Source: Ancrocorticia sp. (lineage in GTDB: Bacteria; Actinomycetota; Actinomycetes; Actinomycetales; Actinomycetaceae). From it: DNA of 64,000 bases. Position 1 is the stretch's first letter; every line of letters starts with the position of its first letter. The notes beneath the pieces are model-generated. The model did no database searches, was not told where the DNA came from, and was given only the letters and a program-made list of their open reading frames with translations. A program made the translations under genes and the position numbers. Positions 25,981-34,415 of the stretch are shown in pieces. The stretch covers positions 1 through 64,000 of the forward strand of contig JALCLX010000008.1 in NCBI GenBank assembly GCA_022648165.1, written 5' to 3'.

Positions 25981-27201
25981 ATGCTTCTTCTCACCGGTTT
26001 TCAAAAGTCTGACCTTTGGGGTTCCACTACTGCTGTTCAGGAACTCCTCGGCAGTAGTTCCTCCCGTTCTCCGATATCGGAGGTGTGGTTTGGCAGCCAC
26101 GCGGACGGGCCTACAACAGCGGGCGTAGCCTCTCTTGCCGAGGTTATCACTCGAGATCCGAAGCTCGCACTTGGTAAAGGAGTCACCTACTCGTTTGGCG
26201 CTCAGCTGCCGTTCCTCGCCAAGATCATCGCTCCCGCAGAGGCTCTTTCGCTTCAGGTGCATCCCACCAAAGAGATCGCCCGCGAAGGATTCCTGAGGGA
26301 AGAATCCCTGAGGATCCCCCGTGACTCTCCCATGCGCACCTATAAAGACATGAACCACAAACCAGAAATGATTTATGCCCTCACAGACTACGAGGCCTTG
26401 ATCGGTTTCCGAGTCCCCCGCAAAGCCCGAGAGCTCTTAGAAGGCCTTGACGGGCAGATCGCCGAATTCCTGCGCCGGCGCTTACAGCTTTCCACCGTCC
26501 GCGGTGGCCTGCGCTCCCTCATCGCCTGGCTCTTCGACCCAGATACCACACTCACAGCCAACGCTATTGACGAGTTTGCATCAGCGTGCGCCCACCGTCT
26601 AGAGGCAGGCAATTCTCCATCCCCTCGCACAGACCGGCTCATCGAGAAACTGGCCCTCCAGTACCCAGGCGACCCGGGCGTCGTCGTCGCCTTCCTCATG
26701 AACCCCGTATCGCTCCAACCAGGCGAAGTAGCCTACATCCCCCCACGCCAAATCCACTCCTACCAATCAGGGCTCGGCATCGAAATCATGGCAACCTCAG
26801 ACAACGTGGTACGCGCCGGGCTCACCCACAAACACGTAGACGCCACACAGTTGGTCGAAATCGCTGAATTCTCCGCCCTACCACCCATACGCCTAGCACC
26901 CGAACACCCCGCACCCGCCACGGACCGCTTCTTAGCACCAGTACAAGAATTCGAACTCTCCGTGACCACTTTAGGGGCCCGCGAGGCTGGAGCAGCCATC
27001 GTGGTTCCCGGGGAAGGACCACGGATCCTCATCGCCACTGACGGTGAACTGGAACTGCAAGTATCAGATACGGCGCACAGCGACCTGTTCGGGCCCGGCA
27101 AGGTGACAGTTCGGCGCGGAGAGGCCGTATTCATTGCTGCAACCGAGAGGGTACTGACCGCACGCGGATATGGGCAAATCGTGCAATGCGCAGTGCCGTA
27201 A
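25981..27201 (+). CDS. manA: Mannose-6-phosphate isomerase, class I
   Basis: Zinc enzyme converting fructose-6-phosphate and mannose-6-phosphate, feeding GDP-mannose synthesis for polysaccharides. The zinc ligands are recognisable: Q92 and H94 in LQVHP, E129 in NHKPEM, and the histidine of IPPRQIHSY. Length 406 residues. The N-terminus (MLLLTGFQKSDLWGSTTAV) matches the family YAWGS region but starts a little late and has no ribosome-binding site; a TGA precedes the ATG in frame, so the 5' end may have been altered by nearby rearrangement. A 3' remnant of a sister copy lies at 21587-21658. Confidence 0.85.
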   Translation: MLLLTGFQKSDLWGSTTAVQELLGSSSSRSPISEVWFGSHADGPTTAGVASLAEVITRDPKLALGKGVTYSFGAQLPFLAKIIAPAEALSLQVHPTKEIAREGFLREESLRIPRDSPMRTYKDMNHKPEMIYALTDYEALIGFRVPRKARELLEGLDGQIAEFLRRRLQLSTVRGGLRSLIAWLFDPDTTLTANAIDEFASACAHRLEAGNSPSPRTDRLIEKLALQYPGDPGVVVAFLMNPVSLQPGEVAYIPPRQIHSYQSGLGIEIMATSDNVVRAGLTHKHVDATQLVEIAEFSALPPIRLAPEHPAPATDRFLAPVQEFELSVTTLGAREAGAAIVVPGEGPRILIATDGELELQVSDTAHSDLFGPGKVTVRRGEAVFIAATERVLTARGYGQIVQCAVP

Positions 27202-27425
27202 GAAACCCCGGTCACATCTGACGCCACGCGCCTTAATTGAAATGTTCCATTATCTAACTCTTGTGGCTCCCATCGGCAGAAAATGACGGATACATAGCGT
27301 GCAACGCATCACACTCCTTTCCATATGCTGCGCCGATCCAGAACACTGCCGATAACCTAAGAACTGGAACACATTGACCAGCTGAAAACACCTTTCATCC
27401 CGCCACGTTCCAAGGCTCCAAACAT

Positions 27426-28382
27426 ATGGGGAGGTTCGTCAATGAGCTTTTTGAGCGCAGCATCAAGAGGCCAAATCTTCAAAAAGCACATGACCAGCAA
27501 CCACACCACCACCCAACACCACAAGACATCTTCACACCCTGCTGCTCCGCCCGATACGGCTACATACCCCGCAGCCACATCCAAGACCCCATCCGCGAAG
27601 CACTCCTCACACCCGGCCGGCAACTCGTACTATTCGGCGCATCCGGCAACGGAAAATCCAGCCTAGTTGCCCACAGCCTCGCCGCACTCAACCGGAAATA
27701 CGTCACCACTCACTGCACCGGCAGCTGCACCTTCCCCACACTCCTGCGCTCCGTACTCCGAGAACTCGAGAACAGCAAAGTGGAGCCCGAGTTGGAACCC
27801 ACGCCGAAAGCGGCGCCCAAACACCACACAACCGCAACAAACAGAGACACCACGCTTCCCCTTCGCGCAGCCTCCCCAGCAGCATACGCGCGCGCAGACG
27901 ACCTGACCGTCCAACAAATCGTCGAAGCACTCGAAGCCATGAACACCACCTGGGTCATCGAAGACCTCCACAAAGTCCCCCACTCAGTGCGCGGCGAAAT
28001 CGCCGACTCAATGAAAGTATTCGCCAACCGAGCCACCCACCACACCTGCGTCATCGCCATCGGAGCCGCCGAATCCGCCACCGAAATACTCCCCATCACC
28101 CACGACATGCACAACCGCACCACCCAAATCCACGTGCCAGCCTTCACCCGCACAGAGCTCGGAGCCATCATCGATCACGGCGGCAAGATGCTCAACATCA
28201 ACCTCAACGCCATCCGCAAACCAATCCTCGAAGCCGCCGCCGGAGATCCCAGCCGCGTACACGAAATCGCCCTGCGCTGCGTGCTCTCAATCGGCATCAC
28301 CGGGCGCATCCCAGGCGCACCGAGAAAAATCGACGCTAGCGTACTTGAAAGTGCAGGGCTCGGCGCCAGCGTGGCGGGGTGA
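27426..28382 (+). CDS. P-loop ATPase of unknown role
   Basis: 318 residues. Walker A is GASGNGKSS (about residue 71) and a Walker B-like strand is TTWVIEDLHK (about 178); IAIGAAESATEIL follows like a sensor-1 region. The arrangement suggests an AAA/STAND-type ATP-binding protein similar to TniB or ORC-like ATPases, without further domains. There is a Pro/Thr/His-rich insert between residues 120 and 150. The frame is well supported, but the ATG has no ribosome-binding site. It is a single gene between manA and the hipBA region; such orphan ATPases often belong to mobile or defence modules, which is inference only. Confidence 0.6.
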   Translation: MGRFVNELFERSIKRPNLQKAHDQQPHHHPTPQDIFTPCCSARYGYIPRSHIQDPIREALLTPGRQLVLFGASGNGKSSLVAHSLAALNRKYVTTHCTGSCTFPTLLRSVLRELENSKVEPELEPTPKAAPKHHTTATNRDTTLPLRAASPAAYARADDLTVQQIVEALEAMNTTWVIEDLHKVPHSVRGEIADSMKVFANRATHHTCVIAIGAAESATEILPITHDMHNRTTQIHVPAFTRTELGAIIDHGGKMLNINLNAIRKPILEAAAGDPSRVHEIALRCVLSIGITGRIPGAPRKIDASVLESAGLGASVAG

Positions 28383-28817
28383 AATCTGCACCGCCTGGGC
28401 AGGGGTGAAATCGGGGCTGGGGCGCGCGGCGTGGGGTGGGCGCGGCTCGGGGCGCGCGGCGTGGCTCGGGGCGGAGGGCGTGGCTTTTCTTTCTGGCAAC
28501 GCGACCTGTGCACGGCTGATTCCAAGGCGCCAGAATAACGCTTGCCAGAACAGTCAGTTCTGCACATATACGCAAAGCACACTCCCACAGAAAGAAAAGG
28601 CACCAACCCCCACTATCCCGATAAGCGAGAAGAGCACATTTCGCCCCTACACACGTCCCTGACCTGCACTTTTACAACCAGATACTCAAGGTACCCCGGA
28701 TTCATCTAGCCACAAGAACCAGAAGTGCACATATATGCAGAAACCACCCCACAAGAAAGCAAAAAACCCAGCACTACGCCCCCGGCCTGAGGATCAGCTG
28801 CGCTTCAACCTCGGCTG
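28383..28817. other. Repeat-rich intergenic region
   Basis: No gene is supported. At 28415-28483 a GC-rich motif (GGGGCGCGCGGCGTGG) is repeated imperfectly three times. It is followed by copy 4 of the dispersed repeat family (28482-28763). Confidence 0.6.
28482..28763 (-). repeat. 282-bp direct repeat, left copy (CTAG-box family copy 4)
   Basis: Aligns without gaps to 47470-47751 at a constant offset of 18,988 bp. It shares AAAAGGCACCA, TCCCGATAAGCG and GACCTGC-CTTTTA islands with copies 1-2 of the CTAG-box family and has a degenerate box (TTCATCTAG) about 109 bp from its inner box, as in copy 2. Palindromic TGCACATATRTGCA-like motifs occur near 28561 and 28725. Confidence 0.85.
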
Positions 28818-30086
28818 TCACCTGCAAAGCTCTTCTAAACGGGTGAGCAGTGGGCTCGCAAGAATACGCGCCCTAGCCGCCACTGGAACAGAATCGTTGA
28901 GAGCCCCGCGGAATGCCTCGGGCATGCTCGCAGCCATACGGTCACGCTGAGACCGAACCACTTCAAACGGCAAATCAAGATCCCGTGCGAACTGCACCCA
29001 ATCGGCCTCTGCAACGTCACGAAAACGATACTGATGTCCTAGCCGCATTGCAGCCCGCGGAAACCGAAAGCCATTTCCAGTGGGGTTCGAAAATCCAAGC
29101 CCGGAAGCTGCGTCATACATCGGCGCGAAACGAATTGTGCCATCGGGAAGCAGAAGAATCGAATAGTTCTTCCCATGGGCATCCGGGCTCCCACTGAAAT
29201 GGTTAAACATCACCATCATGGCAAAGGACAAGCGAAACTCACGCGACTGCGCCGGGTCAGTTGCAACCTCATCAAGGAAACGCGCAATAGCAACTACTCC
29301 TGGGCCGCCTTGCTCCTCATACTTCCATTCTGGGCCAACTCCGAGCGCTTGGCACAGGTCCTCTTGATGTAACCGCGCAACAGTCTCGCCCAGCCACACT
29401 CGGTCATACCGCTGAACTGCAACAGCAGGAACACCATTGAATTCGTAGTATTCCGATTCCACCGCAGGTACACCTAACGCGCGCGCCGCAGATAATGTGA
29501 CATGTTCAATTAGCGCTTGGTCTGGAAACGTCTCCCCATCAACGGGCGCTATTCCCGGTTTGAGCAGGTGCGTCGTCGGCATTCCACCCAGCGCCCTTCC
29601 CCACACACCATCGCGAGTTCGATGCACCGCAATTTTGCTTTGCTGCCCCGCAACCGACCACCGCTCAGTGCGCTCCGCCACCGGCAGACCAGCGAATACC
29701 GAGCGCAAGCGCTCCCCGATCACACGCTCGCTCATCGGTTCAAAAAACTGCTCACGTTCATCCAGCTCTGAATGTGGCGTCAGCTGAACAGCACCAGCAC
29801 AATCCAAACCTGCGCATTCAAGCAAACCCATCGAACTCGTATCCCGGCTCTCGTGAGCCACTGCCATCGCCTGGCGCAACTCGCCACCCTCGGGGAGAAT
29901 ACCGTCAAACCACGCAGCTGTAATCAAACGGCCAACATTTCGCCGGCTAATCGGCATCGAACACGAAAGCCGCGGCCCCTCATAATCATGCCGATATCTA
30001 AATCCCGTTATAAGGTTCCCGCGGCCCTCTAATACCCCGATACGCTGCCCATAAAGGAACACGTTTAACTCGCGTTTCGCTGCCAT
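28818..30086 (-). CDS. hipA: HipA-type serine/threonine kinase toxin
   Basis: Persistence-type kinase of 422 residues; classical HipA phosphorylates glutamyl-tRNA synthetase. N-terminal subdomain at 5-100, then the P-loop with the regulatory serine S144 in SVAGQQSKIAV, the ATP-binding lysine K176 in PTTHLLKPG, the catalytic aspartate D302 in SGSPDAHGKN and the metal-binding D325 in FAPMYDAAS. All catalytic elements are present, so the toxin should be active. Its ATG follows the antitoxin stop with no gap. The canonical order (antitoxin first) is kept. Confidence 0.92.
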   Translation of the reverse strand: MAAKRELNVFLYGQRIGVLEGRGNLITGFRYRHDYEGPRLSCSMPISRRNVGRLITAAWFDGILPEGGELRQAMAVAHESRDTSSMGLLECAGLDCAGAVQLTPHSELDEREQFFEPMSERVIGERLRSVFAGLPVAERTERWSVAGQQSKIAVHRTRDGVWGRALGGMPTTHLLKPGIAPVDGETFPDQALIEHVTLSAARALGVPAVESEYYEFNGVPAVAVQRYDRVWLGETVARLHQEDLCQALGVGPEWKYEEQGGPGVVAIARFLDEVATDPAQSREFRLSFAMMVMFNHFSGSPDAHGKNYSILLLPDGTIRFAPMYDAASGLGFSNPTGNGFRFPRAAMRLGHQYRFRDVAEADWVQFARDLDLPFEVVRSQRDRMAASMPEAFRGALNDSVPVAARARILASPLLTRLEELCR

Positions 30087-30569
30087 TCACGCCGCCCCAT
30101 CAGTACGCCCAGCGCCATCGTCTGCCAGCGGCGTTGGTTGCAGCGGCGCGCCCTCAGGCGCGATAGAACGCATGCCGTCAATCCCCACGGAAGATGCCCC
30201 GTCAGTCTCCACGGGAGGCGCACCGTAGCGCCCGTGCTCCATTTCTTCGAGTGCGGCCTGAAGCTGAGCCGTCTTCTGAATAGGTTGGATACTAGTTTCG
30301 AAAGCATCCATGAGGGCCTGAGCCTGCGGTTCTAGCACCCGAGGTTGATCAGCCGTGATCGTGAAAACCAACCCAAGCGCCCGGGCAACATGGACAACCT
30401 TAGTAATCTCCGCCCGCGGGGCCTTGCCGCGTTCAAAATTCGACAGCCAACGAGGAGAAACGCCTGATAATGACGCGAGCTCCACCTGCGTTAAGCCCCG
30501 CCGTTCACGTTCGGCACGGAGTTGAAAACCAAAATCTGCCGCAGAGCGAATCTGCCCTCGGATTGCCAT
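30087..30569 (-). CDS. hipB: HipB-type helix-turn-helix antitoxin
   Basis: 160 residues. An N-terminal XRE domain (LRAERERRGLTQVELASLSGVSPRWLSNFERG) gives DNA binding; the C-terminal half is rich in Pro, Ala and Gly and probably flexible, longer than in E. coli HipB (88 residues). It should neutralise HipA and repress the operon through the operator array just upstream. The stop codon directly abuts the hipA start. Confidence 0.9.
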   Translation of the reverse strand: MAIRGQIRSAADFGFQLRAERERRGLTQVELASLSGVSPRWLSNFERGKAPRAEITKVVHVARALGLVFTITADQPRVLEPQAQALMDAFETSIQPIQKTAQLQAALEEMEHGRYGAPPVETDGASSVGIDGMRSIAPEGAPLQPTPLADDGAGRTDGAA

Positions 30570-30580
30570 GATGTGATGGT

Positions 30581-30679
30581 ACCGTCAGATTATGCAATCT
30601 GCAAGAACCGTCAGATTGTGCGGTCTGCACGAACGGTAATATTGTATGGTCTGCACAAACCGTCAGATTTTGAGCAACT
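30581..30679. promoter_or_regulatory. hipBA operator array, 26-bp period
   Basis: Tandem 26-bp units starting at 30581, 30607, 30633 and 30659. Each of the first three holds a dyad: CAGATTATGCAATCTG at 30586 (perfect CAGATT-N4-AATCTG), CAGATTGTGCGGTCTG at 30612 and AATATTGTATGGTCTG at 30638; the fourth keeps only the left half CAGATT at 30664. The array lies 12 bp upstream of hipB and is the obvious HipB binding region. Confidence 0.85.
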
Positions 30680-30916
30680 CAGGCGCAGCATTAGCATCAA
30701 CAGAATGCGTGATTTCACGCAATAGTTATAACCACGCTCTCCCGCTTCTTACGCATGTCACTCGAACACGCACATACCGCATGCTTCAGAACATCTTCAC
30801 GTGTGAAACTGCAGTGCCTGCAATAAGCTGTAGCCGCAGATCGCCACCCACAGTGAAGCACACGTGTCCTAGAGCAATCCTTATACGGACAGATTCCTTC
30901 CCGAAAAGCCACCCAT
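30680..30916. other. Intergenic stretch between hipB and the Phd/VapC module
   Basis: About 240 bp between divergent toxin-antitoxin modules without a supported gene. Confidence 0.5.
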
Positions 30917-30933
30917 GTTCTACAATGTAGAAC
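30917..30933 (+). promoter_or_regulatory. Operator and -10 box directly before phd (leaderless)
   Basis: Perfect 17-bp dyad GTTCTACAATGTAGAAC that ends at the base before the ATG. The hexamer TACAAT at 30921-30926 inside it fits a -10 box, placing the transcription start at or next to the ATG. No Shine-Dalgarno sequence is present. Confidence 0.65.
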
Positions 30934-31194
30934 ATGAGTGAAGTTGGAATCAGAGCGCTCAAGCAAAATGCTTCAGAAGTGGTTGCTCGGGCAGCAGCCG
31001 GCGAAGTGCTCACCGTGACAGACCGAGGCCGGCCAGTCGCCGTATTGTCTGGTGTGCACGCCAGCACAGTTGAACGTTTAGCCGCCCGCGGCGCACGAAT
31101 GCCACATGCGGACATCAAGGAATTCCCGAGTCCGCACCTTCCAAGCGGACTCTCAGAAACCATCAAAGCCATGCGCGAAGATGAACGATATTGA
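30934..31194 (+). CDS. phd: Phd/YefM-type antitoxin
   Basis: 86 residues. The N-terminal half MSEVGIRALKQNASEVVARA and VLTVTDRGRPVAVL is the Phd/YefM DNA-binding fold; the C-terminal half is the toxin-neutralising tail. The promoter and operator palindrome abut its start codon, suggesting a leaderless, autoregulated message. Its stop overlaps the start of the PIN toxin gene. Confidence 0.88.
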   Translation: MSEVGIRALKQNASEVVARAAAGEVLTVTDRGRPVAVLSGVHASTVERLAARGARMPHADIKEFPSPHLPSGLSETIKAMREDERY

Positions 31195-31619
31195 ACCGAA
31201 TCGTTTACGCCGATACGTCCGCACTAGCGAAACTCTTGTCCGATGAGGAGGAAAGCCCTTCGCTGAAAGCCTGGATCGCTGGGATCGAAGGTTTAGTCGT
31301 CGTCAGTTCAGACCTCGTTCGGATAGAACTTATGAGGGCAATCCGCAGAACCTATCCCGGCGCAGCCCCTTCAGTCAAAGCCCTACTGGATACACTTCTC
31401 TTAGTGCCAATCTCCTCCGATATCTGCGATAACGCTGCACGGCTTGAACCTCCAACATTACGCTCGCTGGACGCCATTCACCTCGCAACTGCGCTTGTAG
31501 CCGGCGACGATGTAGAGGCAATACTCACGTACGACGATCGCCTCGCAGAAGCCTCCCTCGGTTACGGCCTGAAAGCGATCGCCCCCGGCAGTTCCGGCCC
31601 TCACCCTCAGCTCCAGTAA
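31191..31619 (+). CDS. vapC: PIN-domain toxin (VapC-like)
   Basis: Ribonuclease toxin of 142 residues. Acidic active-site residues of the PIN fold are visible: D8 in VYADTSALAK, the glutamate of LVRIELMRA, the aspartate of RSLDAIHLATA and the aspartates of LTYDDRL. The start is a TTG that overlaps the antitoxin stop (TTGA), which couples translation and keeps toxin output low. It appears intact. Confidence 0.9.
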   Translation: MNRIVYADTSALAKLLSDEEESPSLKAWIAGIEGLVVVSSDLVRIELMRAIRRTYPGAAPSVKALLDTLLLVPISSDICDNAARLEPPTLRSLDAIHLATALVAGDDVEAILTYDDRLAEASLGYGLKAIAPGSSGPHPQLQ

Positions 31620-31679
31620 CGCTCGCCGGACGCGATGGCGAAGGCTGTTCGACAGCGCAACCGAATGCTACTGCCTTAG

Positions 31680-32597
31680 CTACTCCGGGATCCACTTCTC
31701 GTTGCCGAAGAGATCAGTTGTTTTGAACTGTTTCTCCCCCGTCTTGTCGTTGACACGCCTATCGCCGCCAAAGATCCCTGTCGTGTGCCGCCAAGTATCC
31801 CCCGAACCATAATCCTTGTCATACTGAGTGCCGAACACGCCCGTGGTCTGGTGATATGTGCGGCCATTGCGATCCGTAGAGATGGTCTCGCCCCAAATGT
31901 TCGTTCCCTCGTAGAAGCGCTTGCCGTGTGCGTCCTGTGTGTACTTCGTTCCCCAAATGTCTTCACGTGCCATTCCGCCGTGCGGGTTAAAGGGCGTTGT
32001 AGAACCGTGAGCATCAACTGTCCGTGGCCCGGCGTCGCCGTCGAATAGCCCTGTACTGGCGCTGCCACCACCTGTTCTGGTGGAATCGTAAACCACCCCG
32101 CCGTCGTTCACAGAACCCAAATACCCGCCACCGTACCCCGAATAACCGTGAGCACTCGGAATTGGCACATAGCGCCTGCCGAAAACGCCAAGCAGAGCGG
32201 TGAGAGCAAACACCACGGCGATACCACCCATGATGATGGCACGCTGGTCATCCAACCTGTCAAGAAAGACAACGGCGAATGACACAGCGACCGCCCACAC
32301 CAAGCCCACAATGAACGCTCCCAGAGTCCGGCCGAACGCACCTAAGAATGACACTTTCTTCCCGATTCGGCTGTTGGGCGGGGTCACCGCTCCGAGGACC
32401 CCCACGAGCAGCCCACCACACGCGCCGATAATGCCGTAGCGCACGGTCTCGTTGAGAATGTAATCCCAGGTCATCCACGAAGGCGAAGCACCCGTACTGA
32501 AATCCATAGTGGAGAAACCCAGACGCATGAACGCGTAGACACCAGCCAGCAAGAAGCCGAACAACACGTAGCAGAAAACAGTCCACATCTTTTTCAT
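31680..32597 (-). CDS. Membrane protein with C-terminal FG/WG repeats, unknown function
   Basis: 305 residues. Four hydrophobic segments (about 8-28, 50-75, 88-110, 118-140) are followed by a Gly/Tyr-rich soluble tail. The tail carries four and a half repeats of 20-21 residues, each starting with a hydrophobic residue, an aromatic residue and glycine: IWG at 214, IWG at 234, VFG at 254, IFG at 275 and LFG at 296, each containing a D-x-x-G or similar turn and a T/N-rich end. I do not recognise the family. It is a single gene after the VapC module, on the opposite strand. Confidence 0.65.
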   Translation of the reverse strand: MKKMWTVFCYVLFGFLLAGVYAFMRLGFSTMDFSTGASPSWMTWDYILNETVRYGIIGACGGLLVGVLGAVTPPNSRIGKKVSFLGAFGRTLGAFIVGLVWAVAVSFAVVFLDRLDDQRAIIMGGIAVVFALTALLGVFGRRYVPIPSAHGYSGYGGGYLGSVNDGGVVYDSTRTGGGSASTGLFDGDAGPRTVDAHGSTTPFNPHGGMAREDIWGTKYTQDAHGKRFYEGTNIWGETISTDRNGRTYHQTTGVFGTQYDKDYGSGDTWRHTTGIFGGDRRVNDKTGEKQFKTTDLFGNEKWIPE

Positions 32598-32786
32598 CGT
32601 CGCTCCTTCGGATGGCTCAGGGTTCAGTTTCTACATGGCCTCATAATCTCACAATCCTTGTTGTGACGCGGTTCTTTGGCGTCACTGAGAGCTTCTTTTG
32701 GCGTTACGGGTGTTTTCGGTGGCCTTCGAGCAAATCATGTCCATGATCAGCCGTGTTTATAAGGCGGTGACATTGAGCAGATTTGG

Positions 32787-32804
32787 TTGCAGATATAAGT
32801 GCAA
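32787..32804 (+). promoter_or_regulatory. Palindrome overlapping a -10-like box upstream of the excisionase-like gene
   Basis: TTGCA-N8-TGCAA dyad; TATAAG (32794-32799) within it resembles a -10 box and TTGAGC (32773-32778) a -35 box, though the 15-bp spacing is short. It is a probable autoregulatory operator of the downstream antitoxin. Confidence 0.45.
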
Positions 32805-32859
32805 TCTGAGTAGAGTGTTTAGATACCAAGGATCTTTCTAGACCAAGGAGAACCTGACC

Positions 32860-33291
32860 ATGTGCCCAACCCTTCACTTGGAAACGCGAGCTCAACGTCA
32901 GGAAGCACAACACATCACCGAGCAAATCGCATCAGACCAGCCTTTGACGCTCGAACTCTCGCATAACAATCTGAAGACCTCGTTATCTCCCAGCCTCTCC
33001 AACATCGTCGTTGATCTTCTACGGAACCTTGCACAGGGCGGTCACGTCACCATTTCCTCAGCACCAGAATTCCTCACAACAACGGAGGCTGCACATTGGA
33101 TCGGAGTGTCACGCCCGACCCTTATGAAGGCCGTCCGCGCAGGTGAAATAGAATCGTTCAAAGTTGGGGCGCATACCCGCTTCACCACCGAAGAAGTCGA
33201 ACGCTTCGCATCCACGCGGCATTCCCAGCAACGCAAGGCATTTGATACGCTTCGCGAATTCGACACCGCTGACGATATTTTCGGCGATTGA
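32860..33291 (+). CDS. Excisionase-like (MerR-type helix-turn-helix) antitoxin
   Basis: 143 residues. The C-terminal half has an excisionase/HTH_17 domain: LTTTEAAHWIGVSRPTLMKAV followed by the wing VGAHTRFTTEEV. The N-terminal half is helical and of unknown role. In actinobacteria this arrangement is typical of antitoxins paired with PIN-domain toxins encoded immediately downstream; here only a decayed PIN fragment follows. AAGGAG lies 9 bp before the ATG. Confidence 0.75.
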   Translation: MCPTLHLETRAQRQEAQHITEQIASDQPLTLELSHNNLKTSLSPSLSNIVVDLLRNLAQGGHVTISSAPEFLTTTEAAHWIGVSRPTLMKAVRAGEIESFKVGAHTRFTTEEVERFASTRHSQQRKAFDTLREFDTADDIFGD

Positions 33292-33321
33292 CGTTTTTGT
33301 GCCGATGTATGCGCGCTACCA

Positions 33322-33480
33322 TTGAGAGACATCACAGCGCTCGTACTCCCCGATTCGAACGTCTTATTCAGCAGAACCTTGCGGGACTGGACGTTCCTGG
33401 AGAAGTGCAAACGACGCTTTCAAATTAAGCTCACTCAGCTGGTTAAATTCACTCAGTTGAAAACTTTTCTTCCTCGTTGA
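33322..33480 (+). pseudogene. Decayed PIN-domain toxin fragment
   Basis: A 52-codon stretch starting at a TTG contains LVLPDSNVLFSRTLRDWTFL, which matches the start of PIN toxins (LVLDTNVLYSRTLRDWLFLL type), including the first active-site aspartate. The remaining 80-100 residues are missing and the frame ends at a TGA. It lies 30 bp after the excisionase-like antitoxin, where its toxin gene is expected. Confidence 0.6.
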
Positions 33481-34273
33481 CGATTCCGCACCTACGCGCG
33501 TGAAACCAATCACCCTCAAACAACTTTTCTACGCCTAACCATCGACATCGCCAGCCCGCGGCAAGCGGCTGAGGGCTATTGGGAAATACTTACTCTCATC
33601 CACATGGTGAATCCAGTGCTTTGTTTCGCCGGTCAGGGCAGAACTCGTCAATGCCGCTGGCTTTCTCCCGGCGCAGACTCACTGGCAACGTTCACTGACA
33701 GCCTTTCCCGCTCTATTCGCAGCCAGTGGGACACCAACTTCGGAAAATATCAAACACTGTCTGTTGAACACCGGCAGAAACTGTTAATTGAAACAAGCCT
33801 TTTCCATTGTCATCGTGGTGCGCCTACCAATTGATGACAAAACCAAGAGACACGTGAACAAACGTGCCTCAGACGACAAAAACATAAAACCATGCGCGGC
33901 TTCAAATGCGATCTAGTCCCAAAAGCCTACCGCACACGCACTACTAAACTCACCGCGCAAGCCAGTAGGTAACACCGTAAAACGACCACCTGACACATAT
34001 AGACGAATCTGTGATCTCCACCATGCGCCGCTCGGAAAGCTCAGTAACCGGTTCCTCAATTTCACAAAATCCCGCGGCACACGTGCCCAGCGATCTTTCA
34101 ACTACGAGAGAATGCGAAGCCGCAGTAAAATGGGTTGATCTCACTGCGGTCGCGTCAGGAGGGCAGAACACGAAGAACCCTACGATCGACAGGCACGCTC
34201 AACATTTTCAAGATCACACTCAACGACGGGTTTACTAACCAGAATCTCCAGTCAAGTGCAGACCTTCAATAGC

Positions 34274-34299
34274 CAGTTCTACTTCCAAGTGTAGAACTG
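34274..34299. promoter_or_regulatory. Interrupted dyad CAGTTCTAC-N8-GTAGAACTG
   Basis: Nine-base arms at 34274-34282 and 34291-34299. The arm contains GTTCTAC, the half-site of the Phd operator at 30917, but with an 8-bp instead of 1-bp spacer. It may form a hairpin or bind a regulator; its role is unknown. Confidence 0.4.
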
Positions 34300-34400
34300 A
34301 ATATCGACGCTACTATACCGGAAGATTTCATGACAAACACTGCCAAAGCGAAAACCCTAGAAGCTTCGCTACGTCCCTAACGAACCCGACAGAACATTCA

Positions 34401-34415
34401 CTTAACGTTGCTGAA
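34401..34415 (-). promoter_or_regulatory. LacI-like motif, site A
   Basis: CTTAACGTTGCTGAA; its complement TTCAGCAACGTTAAG differs by one base from site C (TTAAGCAACGTTAAG). The AACGTT core with central CG is typical of LacI-family operators. It lies about 240 bp upstream of the lactonase-transporter operon. Confidence 0.55.

Noticed and set aside
25870..26358. 162-codon minus-strand frame over the 5' end of manA
   Set aside because: It is antisense to manA, whose zinc-site motifs fix the coding strand.
26586..26867. Arginine- and proline-rich frame inside manA
   Set aside because: Out-of-frame shadow of manA with composition typical of frame-shifted GC-rich DNA.
33604..33834. 76-codon frame in the 1.2-kb gap before the lactonase operon
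   Set aside because: No recognisable motif, no ribosome-binding site, and neighbours suggest degraded DNA. It could be debris but not a callable gene.
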